Below, one piece after another: positions 27,181 through 35,822 of a stretch of 46,352 bases of DNA. The notes beneath the pieces were generated by a model. It did not search any database. It was not told the origin of the DNA and worked only from the letters and a program-made list of their open reading frames with translations. A program made the translations under genes and the position numbers. Source of the stretch: Clostridium sp. D43t1_170807_H7 (GTDB lineage: Bacteria > Bacillota > Clostridia > Clostridiales > Clostridiaceae); NCBI RefSeq assembly GCF_015555905.1, contig NZ_JADNLK010000022.1:1-46352 (forward strand), read 5' to 3'. The stretch's first letter is position 1, and each line of letters opens with the position of its first letter.

Positions 27181-27849
27181 ATGAATTTAGAAATTGATAA
27201 AATAAAAGCTGTAATATTTGATATGGATGGAGTAATATTTGATACTGAAATGGTATATTTAAAGGTATGGTCAGAGGTTTTTGAAAAGTATGGATATAAA
27301 ATGACAAAAGAAATATATGCATCAGTATTAGGTACTGGTCGTGAAAATGTCAAGAAAGTATTTTTAAGTAATTTTGGAAGTGATTTACCAATAGATGATA
27401 TGTATATAGAAAAAGATGAAAATTTAGCTAAAGAAATAGAAAAAGGTGTTCCTTTAAAGCCAGGGGTATGTGAGATTTTAGAATACTTAAAAGAAAATAA
27501 TTTTAAAATTGCATTAGCAACATCGGCTCTTTCTGAAAGGGCCTTTAAACAATTAAAACAAGCTAATATTGAGAGCTTTTTTCATGATATAGTGTGTAGG
27601 GATGAGGTAAGGGAAACTAAACCGAATCCTGATATATTTTTAAAGGCTGCAGATAAGTTAAGTATAAGGCCAGAACAATGTATTGTAATTGAAGATTCAA
27701 GTGCAGGAATAGAGGCTGCATTTAACGCTGGTATGCTTCCTTTTCATGTTGTTGACTTGAAAAAAGCCGATGAAAAGATTTTAAGTAGTGCCTATAAAAG
27801 TTTTAATAATCTAAATGAAATAAGAAGTGAATTAATGAGTATAAAATAA
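27181..27849 (+). CDS. HAD-family hydrolase (beta-phosphoglucomutase-like)
   Basis: A 222-aa HAD phosphatase/phosphomutase. Motif I is FDMDGVIFDTE (nucleophile Asp near residue 15), motif II is in ATSAL, and motif III/IV is KPNPDIFLKAADKL with VIEDSSAGIEAAFNAGM. It has the alpha-helical cap type of beta-phosphoglucomutase and sugar phosphatases. The substrate cannot be told from sequence. It is probably transcribed with the small HMA-like gene downstream. Confidence 0.87.
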   Translation: MNLEIDKIKAVIFDMDGVIFDTEMVYLKVWSEVFEKYGYKMTKEIYASVLGTGRENVKKVFLSNFGSDLPIDDMYIEKDENLAKEIEKGVPLKPGVCEILEYLKENNFKIALATSALSERAFKQLKQANIESFFHDIVCRDEVRETKPNPDIFLKAADKLSIRPEQCIVIEDSSAGIEAAFNAGMLPFHVVDLKKADEKILSSAYKSFNNLNEIRSELMSIK

Positions 27850-27923
27850 AAAAAATTTATTTAATAATAATAATGTTTTTTGAGAATACTATCTATGTAA
27901 TTTTGATAAAAGGAGAAGTATTA

Positions 27924-28127
27924 ATGGAAAGAGAACATTATATGGTAAATGGTATTGCAAATGAAAATATGAAAACGCAAATTAAAAATGCACTTGAAAA
28001 AATAGATGGTGTAAATAATGTTTGTGTAGATATGGCACGTGGAAGTGTTGAGGTAATTTATAATAAGCCAGCAACAGAACAAGAGATAAGAAGTTGTATT
28101 GAAAATACAGGACATAAAATTGAATAA
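27924..28127 (+). CDS. HMA-fold (copper chaperone-like) protein lacking the CxxC metal site
   Basis: A 67-aa protein with the ferredoxin-like HMA pattern: MVNGIANENMKTQIKNALEK, then IDGVNNVCVDMARGSVEVIY and a final IENTGHKIE. The metal loop, normally G-M-T/S-C-x-x-C, reads GIANENM here, so both cysteines are gone. It is therefore unlikely to carry copper in the normal way. The frame is open from 27873, but AGGAG at 27911-27915 selects ATG 27924. Confidence 0.82.
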   Translation: MEREHYMVNGIANENMKTQIKNALEKIDGVNNVCVDMARGSVEVIYNKPATEQEIRSCIENTGHKIE

Positions 28128-28140
28128 AGTTATATGAATA

Positions 28141-28184
28141 AAATGCTAATAAGAAAAGGTATCTTAGTAGCATTTTTTTTGTTT
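28141..28184 (+). terminator. Intrinsic terminator
   Basis: A 14-position stem (28141-28154/28162-28175, one mismatch) followed by eight T, after the HMA-like gene. Confidence 0.88.
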
Positions 28185-28355
28185 TGCTTTAAAAATAACT
28201 AATTTAAATTATGTAATCATAGAGTATTTATTATAATAATAAATGAGTTAATGGCAAAATAATACTTTATACTAGATATAAGTTTGTTAGATATAACAAT
28301 AAAAAAATAAGAAAAATGTGGTAAAATATAACTGGAAAGATAAGGAGGGGGAAAA

Positions 28356-29300
28356 ATGATATTTAAAAACAAGTATAACGAGGTAAGAAGTGGATGGAAA
28401 ATACTTTTAGTATTTTTACTTTCATGTGCTTTGACATTTGGAGCATCTATGTTAATAGGAGTAATAATTGGTATTATTTTTTTAATTAAAGGAAATGCTG
28501 ATTCTTTGATGAATTTTAACATAGAATCTACGGCAGAATATGAATTAATTTTTCAAATTAGTACTTCCATAAGTAATATTTTACTTATTATATCTTGTAT
28601 TATTATATGGAAGCTATTTGAAAAAAAGAAAATTAATAAGATGGGTATAACATCTATTAAAAAAGGTTATAAAGAGTTAGTTATAGGATTAGTATTAGGG
28701 GCAATTACAATGAGTATGGTAGCTATAATTATAATAGCTATAGGAAACGTTAAGCTAATAAATCCTATTAGTAAACCACAGATATCCATATCTTTATTAT
28801 ATGGATTAATAGGTTTTATATTTGTTGGCTTTGGAGAAGAGATATTATCTAGAGGATATATTATGTCTGTATTAAAGCAAACAAGAAATAAGTGGTTTAT
28901 ATTAATTGGACCAGCATTAATATTTGCGGCATTACATTTAGGTAATAATGGAATAGATGTATTGTCATTTATTAATTTATTTTTAGTTGGTGTGTTATTT
29001 GCATATATGTTTATGAAGTCTAAAAATATTTGGATGCCAATAGGATATCATATAACATGGAATTATTTTCAGGGGTATATTTGGGGATTTGGAGTAAGTG
29101 GAATAAGTGTTAATGGATTATATAAGGTAGAAAATGTAACTAATAATATAATAAATGGAGGAGCTTTTGGGCCAGAGGGAGGAATAATAGTTACAATTAT
29201 TACTTGCTTAACTTTTGGATTTGTATATTGGTTTTATAAAGATAAAAAAATTGATGATTTTATAGGAATCGAAAATAAGGAAATAATAAATTTAAAATAA
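28356..29300 (+). CDS. CPBP-family (CAAX-like) intramembrane metalloprotease
   Basis: A 314-aa protein with about eight membrane segments. The CPBP/ABI motifs are complete: GEEILSRGYIM (EExxxR, motif 1), IFAALHLGNN (motif 2 His) and YHITWNYFQG (motif 3 HxxxN). Bacterial CPBP proteins serve in bacteriocin self-immunity or protein cleavage; no bacteriocin gene is adjacent. AGGAGGGGG precedes ATG 28356. Monocistronic. Confidence 0.87.
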   Translation: MIFKNKYNEVRSGWKILLVFLLSCALTFGASMLIGVIIGIIFLIKGNADSLMNFNIESTAEYELIFQISTSISNILLIISCIIIWKLFEKKKINKMGITSIKKGYKELVIGLVLGAITMSMVAIIIIAIGNVKLINPISKPQISISLLYGLIGFIFVGFGEEILSRGYIMSVLKQTRNKWFILIGPALIFAALHLGNNGIDVLSFINLFLVGVLFAYMFMKSKNIWMPIGYHITWNYFQGYIWGFGVSGISVNGLYKVENVTNNIINGGAFGPEGGIIVTIITCLTFGFVYWFYKDKKIDDFIGIENKEIINLK

Positions 29301-29311
29301 GAATAATAAGT

Positions 29312-29362
29312 TAAAAAAATCAACTATCTTCTATAAAGTAAATAGAAGGTAGTTGATTTTTC
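29312..29362. terminator. Bidirectional terminator between the CPBP and AraC genes
   Basis: A stem of about 19 bp (arms at 29314-29333 and 29342-29361, one G-U) flanked by A-runs and T-runs, serving two convergent genes. Confidence 0.9.
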
Positions 29363-30090
29363 TAGTTTTTATTTTTTAGATATTCATCTCTAAATTCTAA
29401 TGGAGTTTTTGAGGTGATTTTTTTAAATACTGTACTAAAATAACTTTGATTGTTATATCCTACAGAAAGTGAAACATCAAGTAGAGATATATTAGGTTTT
29501 TTTAATAGTTCTTTGCTTTTTTCTATTCTATAGTTGTTTAAATAGTTTATAAATGTTGAGCCAGATTCTTTTTTGAATATGCTACAAAAATAGCATTTAT
29601 TTACGTTTAATTGTTTACAAACATCATCTATTGATATTTCATTAGCATAATTTTTTTCAATATATTTAATAGCATGATTTACAACAGGAGAGTTAATCAT
29701 ATTTGATTTATTACTACAAATATGATTATGGATAATGTAAGAGTGTAATTTAATAATATTTTGCAATCCATCTTCTGTTAGTGTATTAATAGCATTAGTA
29801 TCATTAGGATTTTCATTAATTATATATGGTCCTAGTAATAGAGATATTTTAGTATTGTCATAATGATTAAATCTAATACAAGTAAAAGCTATATCAGTAT
29901 TTATATTAAACGAAAAAGTATTAGAGCAAAAATCAGATTTCTTAAGTTCCTCTATAGCTTTAGAAGTATAAAAAGAATTATTTATTTTTGAATCATGATT
30001 ATAAGCAAATATAGTTTCAAATTTATAGTTTAAAACTAATATTGGAATAGTAAGGTAGTTGAAGAAATTAGTTAATATATTTGAAATCAT
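29362..30090 (-). CDS. AraC-family transcriptional regulator, divergent to the heme locus
   Basis: A 242-aa regulator. The C-terminal double helix-turn-helix is typical (IKYIEKNYANEISIDDVCKQ, then YFCSIFKKESGSTFINYLNN and SVGYNNQSYFSTVFKKITSK). The N-terminal ~125 residues form an unrecognised sensor domain with a PocR-like look. It is transcribed away from the NEAT gene, and a 14-bp direct repeat in the shared region is a fitting AraC target, so it may control heme uptake. The signal could be heme or iron-related, but that is inference. Confidence 0.85.
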   Translation of the reverse strand: MISNILTNFFNYLTIPILVLNYKFETIFAYNHDSKINNSFYTSKAIEELKKSDFCSNTFSFNINTDIAFTCIRFNHYDNTKISLLLGPYIINENPNDTNAINTLTEDGLQNIIKLHSYIIHNHICSNKSNMINSPVVNHAIKYIEKNYANEISIDDVCKQLNVNKCYFCSIFKKESGSTFINYLNNYRIEKSKELLKKPNISLLDVSLSVGYNNQSYFSTVFKKITSKTPLEFRDEYLKNKN

Positions 30091-30139
30091 TAATTTTAGT
30101 ATCCTTCCCTTAAAATTTTTTAATGTTTTTAAAATATAA

Positions 30140-30174
30140 AAATATTGTTAAAAAAAATATAAATATTGTTAAAA
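30140..30174. promoter_or_regulatory. AraC-type direct repeat in the araC/NEAT intergenic region
   Basis: AAATATTGTTAAAA occurs at 30140-30153 and again, identically, at 30161-30174. The 21-bp spacing equals two helical turns, and the second copy overlaps the -35 of the NEAT promoter. This is the arrangement of a direct-repeat AraC activator site. Confidence 0.65.
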
Positions 30175-30226
30175 CATATTAAGAAGATATATGATATCAT
30201 CTTAAAGTAAATGAGAATCAATATCA
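30166..30226 (+). promoter_or_regulatory. Heme-locus promoter with Fur box
   Basis: TTGTTA (30166-30171), 18 bp, TATGAT (30190-30195). Downstream lies TGAGAAT-C-AATATCA (30212-30226), which matches the 7-1-7 Fur consensus TGATAAT-N-ATTATCA at 12 of 14 positions. A Fur dimer here would block transcription in iron-replete cells, fitting the heme-uptake genes that follow. Confidence 0.75.
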
Positions 30227-30307
30227 ATAATTATCGAATATAATTATTAATATGTCAATTAGAAGAGATAAATAAATTTTAGAAATATACTTAGGAGGAA
30301 TATGGTT

Positions 30308-32356
30308 ATGTTAAGAAAGAAACTTTGTAAGATGTTAGCAGCTTTAATGGTATCAACAATAGTATTAGGAAATAGTGTACAAGCTGTTGGAGCTACAGTA
30401 GTTGAGACTATAGCTAGTGAAGGGGAAAACCAAGGAAATGTCTTAGCTGATGGAACATATAAAATAACAAATAAAACTTTACAAAAAGGAACGGATAATA
30501 ATAGTGCAATAAGAAATTATATAGATACAAATTCTATTGTAACAGTTAAAGATGGAAAAATAACAGTAACTATGAAGTATAATGAAAATGGATTAGAAAC
30601 TGTAAAATCAACAAATTCAATAACTGTTGACGGACAAGAAATTGAATTTAAGAACAATGAAGATGGTTCAATAAGTTTTGAAATAAGTTCAATAGATACT
30701 TTATATACAAGAGTAAAAATTAACTTAACATATTATAATGCTATGATTCCGGAGTTTATTGCACCAGGAGGAATGCATGCAGTTGATGTTGATTTACTAC
30801 ATGAAGGTGAATTAGTAAAGGACTCTTCTAATGATTCAGGTAGCGACAATGAAAATCAAGATAATGTTTTAGCTAATGGAATATATAAAATAGCTAACAA
30901 GGCATTAAAAGTAGGAACAGATAGTGAGAGTGCAATAAGAAATTATATAGATGCAAATTCTATTGTAACAGTTAAAGATGGAAAAATTACTGTAACTATG
31001 AAATATAATGAAGCTGGATTAAAAACTGTACAATCAACAAATGAAATAATAGTAGATGGAGAAAAGGTTAACTTAACAAAAAATGAAGATGGATCAATAA
31101 GTTTTGATATTGAATCAATAGATGTATTATATACAAGAATTAATGTTAATTTAACTTATCATGATGAGAATCTTCCAGAGTTTATTTTCCCAGGGAAAAT
31201 ACATACAGTTGATATTGAGTTATTACATGAAGGAGAATTAACTGAATATAAAGAAGATGATTCTTCACAAGATTCAGGCAATAACGGTGAAACAAACAAG
31301 CCAGGTGATGAAAATAACGGTGGAAACACTGGAAACGAAGGTTCAAACAATGGTGGTTCAAATAATAATGGTTCTAATAACGGCGGTTCAAATAGTGGAG
31401 TAACCGAAGAACAAGGAGCTAAGGTTTATACAGGTAAAAATAACGTAACTCATGATAGTGAGACAGGGCTTAGTATGGCAAGAAAAGCTTTAGAAGAAGC
31501 ATTAAAAGTTGAAGATGTAAACGGGAAAAAATATGTTACATTAACATTTACACCTATGGGATCAACAATGATGAATAATCATACAGTATACGTTAATGGA
31601 GCAAAAGTAGAGGCAACTAAATCAGTAAATGGTGAGATTGTTAGTTTAAGATTTGCTGTTGGAAGCTTAGAAGATTCAATAAAAGTTTCTGCTTATGTTA
31701 CTATGATGGGAAGCAATGTTGAATTCGGAGTTGATATATTAGAAGATACATTAACATTAGTTACAGATGGGACAACTAATAATGGAGGAACAACTGGAGG
31801 AGTAACAGGTGGTACAACAAGTGGTTCAACAACTGGTAGCACAACTAATGGAACAAGTGGAAATACAACAACTACTGAAGAAACAAAGATAACTAAAGGT
31901 AAATTATATTCTATTCAAAATAGTGTAACTCATGAAAGTGAAACTGGAAGAACAATGGCTAGAAAATATTTAAACTCTACTTCTAAAGTTGAAGAAATAG
32001 ATGGTAAATACTATGTTACTTTAACTTTCACTGGAGCAGAATTCATGCAAAACCATGAAATTTATGTAAATGGTAAAAAAGTTACTGTAACTAAGAGTAC
32101 AAGTGGAGATACAACAAATGTTAGATTTGCAGTTTCAAGTTTAAGCGATAGCATAAAAGTTAAAACTTATGTAGTACCAATGTCTAGAGAAGTTGAATTT
32201 GGTGTTACATTATTAAAAGATACTTTAACATTCATTAAAGAATACACAGTAGATACATTACCAGAAACAGGAGCACCTATTGGTTCAGGAGCAGTTGCAG
32301 GTTTAGGAATGCTTTTAACATCTGCAGGAGTTGTTTTAGCAAAAAAAAGAAAGTAA
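30308..32356 (+). CDS. Cell-wall-anchored protein with four NEAT domains
   Basis: A surface heme-binding protein of the Isd/Cht type. A signal peptide is followed by NEAT-like domains 1 and 2 (about residues 49-172 and 190-313), near copies of each other; a Gly/Asn/Ser linker; NEAT 3 (373-487); a Thr/Gly linker; NEAT 4 (532-645); and the sortase signal LPETG (653-657) with TM and KKRK tail (positions counted from ATG 30302). NEAT 3 and 4 share HDSETG/HESETG, the MARK helix and a Y-x3-M (YVTMM, YVVPM) where classic heme NEATs have Y-x3-Y. AGGAGG at 30293-30298 favours ATG 30308 over ATG 30302. No sortase gene is in the window. Confidence 0.9.
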   Translation: MLRKKLCKMLAALMVSTIVLGNSVQAVGATVVETIASEGENQGNVLADGTYKITNKTLQKGTDNNSAIRNYIDTNSIVTVKDGKITVTMKYNENGLETVKSTNSITVDGQEIEFKNNEDGSISFEISSIDTLYTRVKINLTYYNAMIPEFIAPGGMHAVDVDLLHEGELVKDSSNDSGSDNENQDNVLANGIYKIANKALKVGTDSESAIRNYIDANSIVTVKDGKITVTMKYNEAGLKTVQSTNEIIVDGEKVNLTKNEDGSISFDIESIDVLYTRINVNLTYHDENLPEFIFPGKIHTVDIELLHEGELTEYKEDDSSQDSGNNGETNKPGDENNGGNTGNEGSNNGGSNNNGSNNGGSNSGVTEEQGAKVYTGKNNVTHDSETGLSMARKALEEALKVEDVNGKKYVTLTFTPMGSTMMNNHTVYVNGAKVEATKSVNGEIVSLRFAVGSLEDSIKVSAYVTMMGSNVEFGVDILEDTLTLVTDGTTNNGGTTGGVTGGTTSGSTTGSTTNGTSGNTTTTEETKITKGKLYSIQNSVTHESETGRTMARKYLNSTSKVEEIDGKYYVTLTFTGAEFMQNHEIYVNGKKVTVTKSTSGDTTNVRFAVSSLSDSIKVKTYVVPMSREVEFGVTLLKDTLTFIKEYTVDTLPETGAPIGSGAVAGLGMLLTSAGVVLAKKRK

Positions 32357-32380
32357 TATAAAGTATTAATAAAATTATAT

Positions 32381-32420
32381 GAGGGGGTAAATAAAATAGG
32401 AAAGCTATTTATTTGCCTCC
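32381..32420 (+). other. Stable intergenic hairpin between the two NEAT genes
   Basis: Bases 32381-32399 pair with 32405-32420 (GAGGGGGTAAATAAAATAG with CTATTTATTTGCCTCC, small irregularities). There is no T-run after it. It may be an mRNA processing or stability element that sets different levels of the wall protein and the downstream transport genes. Read-through is needed for the downstream genes unless they have another promoter. Confidence 0.6.
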
Positions 32421-32454
32421 TAATTTAGGTTTAACAATTAAGGAGAAGATAAAA

Positions 32455-33108
32455 ATGAAAATATTAAATAAATTTAAAGGAATTTTAGTAGCTGTAATGG
32501 CTTTAGGAATATTCTTAACTTTAGGAACTAAGAATACATATGCAACAGAAAGTAATATTGCAAGTGGAATTTATGAAGTAGAAAATGATGTTTATCATGA
32601 ATCAGAAACTGGAATGGCAATGTCAAGAACTTACCTTTTACCATCAATGAGTGTAGAAGTTACAAAAGATCATATAATTTATACTATTGGTTTTTCAGGA
32701 AGCGATTATATGGAGAACTATAGAATGAAGGTTAATGGAGGAGAAGTTCCAGTAGAGTTAGTAGAAGAAAACAATGAAGATGGAACTGTTAAATTAAAGG
32801 TTGAAGTTGATAAAGTAGATGCAGATATGGATGCACTTATTTATGTTGGTCCTATGGAAAGAGATGTTGAGTTTAAGGTTATACCTAAGATGGAAACTTT
32901 AACTTTAATAGAGGCAATAGAAGAAGTTGAAGAAATGCCAGCAGAAGATGAAGTAGTAAATGAAAATGAAGAAGTTCAAATAGAAGAAAGTCTAGCAGTA
33001 GCAGCAGACAAAGAAGAAAATAACAATAATGTTGCTTTAATTATAGCTGGAGTAGTTGTTATAGTTGCAATTGGAGCATTAGTAATTGTAAAAGCAAAAA
33101 AGAAGTAA
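32455..33108 (+). CDS. Membrane-anchored single-NEAT heme-binding protein
   Basis: A 217-aa protein. A signal peptide (about residues 1-30) is followed by one NEAT domain (about 35-152) with YHESETGMAMSRTYLLPSM and Y130-VGP-M134 at the usual heme-ligand site, an acidic stretch, and a C-terminal TM segment with KAKKK tail instead of an LPxTG motif. It would relay heme from the wall protein to the binding lipoprotein. The frame is open from TTG 32413, but AAGGAG at 32440-32445 marks ATG 32455 as the start. Confidence 0.88.
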   Translation: MKILNKFKGILVAVMALGIFLTLGTKNTYATESNIASGIYEVENDVYHESETGMAMSRTYLLPSMSVEVTKDHIIYTIGFSGSDYMENYRMKVNGGEVPVELVEENNEDGTVKLKVEVDKVDADMDALIYVGPMERDVEFKVIPKMETLTLIEAIEEVEEMPAEDEVVNENEEVQIEESLAVAADKEENNNNVALIIAGVVVIVAIGALVIVKAKKK

Positions 33109-33145
33109 CAAATAACTTAAAAGATTTATAGGAAGGTTATACATT

Positions 33146-34036
33146 ATGAAATATAAAAGAATTATATCTATGATAGCAGCAGGGATTATGACTTTAGGAT
33201 TGGTAAGTTGTAGTTCTGAAAGTAGCGAAGATAAAACTGTTGCAATAGGTAACGGGGAAGAGGTAGTAGTTGCTACATCTGTTGCAGTAACAGAAATATT
33301 AGATGCATTAGGAGTTAAAGTTTCAGGAGTACCAAGTACTGTATATGAATTGCCAGAAAGTACCAAAGGGGCGGTAGAGGTTGGAAATCCAATGAGTCCG
33401 GATTTAGAAATAATTAAATCATTAAATCCAACAATGGTAGTATCAGTAGATACTTTAGGGTCTGATTATATGAATTTATTTACAGAAAATAACATTCCAA
33501 GTGAATTTATTTCTTTAGAAAGCTTAGATGGATTAAAAGAAGCAATAACTAATTTAGGAGAAAAATTTGATAAAAATGAGGAAGCTAAGGCCTTATTAGA
33601 AGAAATAGAATCAAAGGAATTAGAAGTTAAAGAAAAAGCGGAGTCTTTAGAAAATCCAGAAGTTCTAGTTTTATTTGCGGCACCAGGTTCAACAATGATA
33701 GCAACGTCAAAATCTTATATCGGAAGTTTAGTTGAACTTGTTGGTGGAAAAAACATAATTGAAGATAATAGTACATCATTTACAACTTATAATAAAGAAG
33801 ATTTAGCTATGCTTAATCCAGAAAAGATTTTAGTTATGGTGCATGCTTTACCAGAAGAAACAAAAGTAGCATTACAAGCAGAAATGGCAAGTGATTCTGC
33901 ATGGCAAAATATAAATGCTGTAAAAGAAGGAAATGTAATTTACCTAGATAGTGAATATTTTGGAATGAGTGCAAACCTTAAGGTTATTGAAGGATTAGAG
34001 ATATTAAGTGATATAGTTCATGGCAATGGAGAATAA
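33146..34036 (+). CDS. isdE: IsdE-like heme-binding lipoprotein of an ABC transporter
   Basis: A 296-aa lipoprotein with lipobox LVSC (Cys 22). The bilobed binding protein matches IsdE in detail: VGNPMSPDLEIIKSLNPTMV, SKSYIGSLVELVGGKNII and MVHALPEETK. The two heme-iron ligands known for IsdE, a Met and a His, correspond to Met83 and His233 here. It receives heme from the NEAT proteins and passes it to the permease. It lies in one direction with the NEAT genes and the permease (2 bp apart). Confidence 0.92.
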   Translation: MKYKRIISMIAAGIMTLGLVSCSSESSEDKTVAIGNGEEVVVATSVAVTEILDALGVKVSGVPSTVYELPESTKGAVEVGNPMSPDLEIIKSLNPTMVVSVDTLGSDYMNLFTENNIPSEFISLESLDGLKEAITNLGEKFDKNEEAKALLEEIESKELEVKEKAESLENPEVLVLFAAPGSTMIATSKSYIGSLVELVGGKNIIEDNSTSFTTYNKEDLAMLNPEKILVMVHALPEETKVALQAEMASDSAWQNINAVKEGNVIYLDSEYFGMSANLKVIEGLEILSDIVHGNGE

Positions 34037-34038
34037 TT

Positions 34039-35031
34039 ATGAGAGTTTCAGATAAAAAATTTAAATTATCATTTATAGTAATATCCTTAATAGTGTTATT
34101 AGCAACTATATTAATTTCATTAAAGTTAGGTAGTGTAAATATAACATTTAAAGAACTTATAAGCGGGTTGTTTTCAGGCCAGTCAGATGGAAATATTGGA
34201 ATTATTAAAGATTTAAGAATGCCGAGAGTGATAATAGCTGTATTAGTTGGAGCAAATTTAGCGATAGCAGGGGTTTTATTACAATCTGTAATAAGAAATC
34301 CACTAGCAGATCCATATATAACAGGTATATCTTCAGGGGCTTGTGTAGTTACAATTTTCTTTATGGTATTTATACCAAGCGTAACTAATTTAAGACCTAT
34401 ATTTGGATTCTTTGGTGGATTAGTATGCTGTGTGATTATTTATTTTATGGCATATAAAAATGGATTATCGCCAATAAGAATTGTATTAGCAGGTGCAGCA
34501 TGTAATGCATTATTAGGTGGGTTCTCATCTATGATTACTGTTAGTGCAGGGCTTGGAGCAAGTAATATTCAAAAGTGGATGATGGGAAGTCTAGCAACGG
34601 TTAATTGGAGTAATGTACATATACTATTAATTTATTCTGTTATAGGAATAGTTGCAGCATTACTATTAAGCAAGGTTTGTAATATATTAGCTCTTGGTAG
34701 TAAAAATGCAAGAAGCTTAGGTTTTAACTCTGATCTATATATGATAATAGTTACTGCTGTAGCTGTATTTTTAGCTAGTATATCAACTGCAATTGCAGGT
34801 ATTATATCCTTTGTTGGATTAGTTGTACCACATGTTTGCAGAATTATTATAGGATCTGATCATAAGTATTTAATTCCTTGTAGCGGAATAGTAGGAGGAT
34901 TCTTAGTATTATTTGCTGATACTGTTGGAAGAATGGCCATGAGACCTAATGAAATACCAGTAGGAGTAGTAACTGCTATATTGGGAGCACCATTTTTCTT
35001 ATATCTTTTAAGAAGGAGTGACTTAAAGTAA
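34039..35031 (+). CDS. isdF: Heme ABC transporter permease (FecCD family)
   Basis: A 330-aa FecCD-type permease with the usual ten membrane segments. Family motifs: RMPRVIIAVLVGANLAIAGV, NPLADPYITGISSGA, GIISFVGLVVPHVCRIIIGS and PVGVVTAILGAPFFLYLL. It forms the membrane channel with the ATPase below. It starts 2 bp after isdE and overlaps the ATPase start (stop TAA 35029-35031, ATG 35031), so it is translationally coupled. The isdF name is used for its role after IsdE. Confidence 0.9.
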   Translation: MRVSDKKFKLSFIVISLIVLLATILISLKLGSVNITFKELISGLFSGQSDGNIGIIKDLRMPRVIIAVLVGANLAIAGVLLQSVIRNPLADPYITGISSGACVVTIFFMVFIPSVTNLRPIFGFFGGLVCCVIIYFMAYKNGLSPIRIVLAGAACNALLGGFSSMITVSAGLGASNIQKWMMGSLATVNWSNVHILLIYSVIGIVAALLLSKVCNILALGSKNARSLGFNSDLYMIIVTAVAVFLASISTAIAGIISFVGLVVPHVCRIIIGSDHKYLIPCSGIVGGFLVLFADTVGRMAMRPNEIPVGVVTAILGAPFFLYLLRRSDLK

Positions 35032-35801
35032 TGATAAAGGCAAAGGACTTATACTTCTCTTACAATAAAGATAAAAACTTTATTACTAACTTAAGTGTTG
35101 AAATAGAAAAGGGAAAGATAACGACTATATTAGGACCTAATGGTAGTGGTAAATCTACGCTATTAAGTATATTTGCAGGATTGAACAAGCCTACTTCTGG
35201 AGAAGTAAGTATTAATGGAAAATCTGTAAAGGCTTTAAAGCAAAAAGAATTAGCAAGAGAAATCGCCACAGTTCATCAACAAAATACAGTTCCTAGTGAT
35301 ATTACTGTTAAAGAATTGGTGTCTTATGGCAGAATTCCTCATAAAAAGTATTTCCAAGGAAATAATGAAAGCGATGATGAAATCATTGAATGGGCTATGA
35401 AAAGGACAGGTCTTGAAAAGTTAAAAGATAAAGCTGTTATGAGTATGTCTGGAGGAGAAAGACAAAGAGCTTTTATAGCAATGGCCTTAGCACAAAAAAG
35501 TGAAATTTTATTTTTAGATGAACCTACAACATATTTAGATATTTATCATCAAGTTGAGATATTAGAACTTGTTAAGGAGTTAAATGAAGAAAGTAAATTA
35601 ACAGTTGTTATGGTATTACATGATATTAATCAAGCTATAAAATATAGTGATAATGTTATAGTAATGAAATCTGGACAAGTGATATCAAGCGGAAGAGCTA
35701 ATGAAGTTATAAATATGGATTTACTTAATAATGTATATAAAATTGGTGGATTTATTAATGAAATGGAAACAGAAACAGTATTTGTTCCATTAAAACTATA
35801 A
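35031..35801 (+). CDS. Heme ABC transporter ATPase
   Basis: A 256-aa ABC ATPase of FecE type. Walker A GPNGSGKST, signature MSGGERQR, Walker B EILFLDEPT and the switch His in VMVLHDINQ are all present. It powers heme import with the permease. Staphylococcal isd operons lack their own ATPase in the same form, but many clostridial and listerial heme loci carry one in this position. Confidence 0.9.
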   Translation: MIKAKDLYFSYNKDKNFITNLSVEIEKGKITTILGPNGSGKSTLLSIFAGLNKPTSGEVSINGKSVKALKQKELAREIATVHQQNTVPSDITVKELVSYGRIPHKKYFQGNNESDDEIIEWAMKRTGLEKLKDKAVMSMSGGERQRAFIAMALAQKSEILFLDEPTTYLDIYHQVEILELVKELNEESKLTVVMVLHDINQAIKYSDNVIVMKSGQVISSGRANEVINMDLLNNVYKIGGFINEMETETVFVPLKL

Positions 35802-35822
35802 AGTTTAAAAAGGAAGTATAAT

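Noticed and set aside
35031..35801. Cobalamin transporter identity for the heme-locus ABC genes
   Set aside because: FecCD/FecE proteins alone cannot tell B12 from heme, but the binding protein carries the IsdE Met and His ligands and follows NEAT genes and a Fur box, with no B12 riboswitch.
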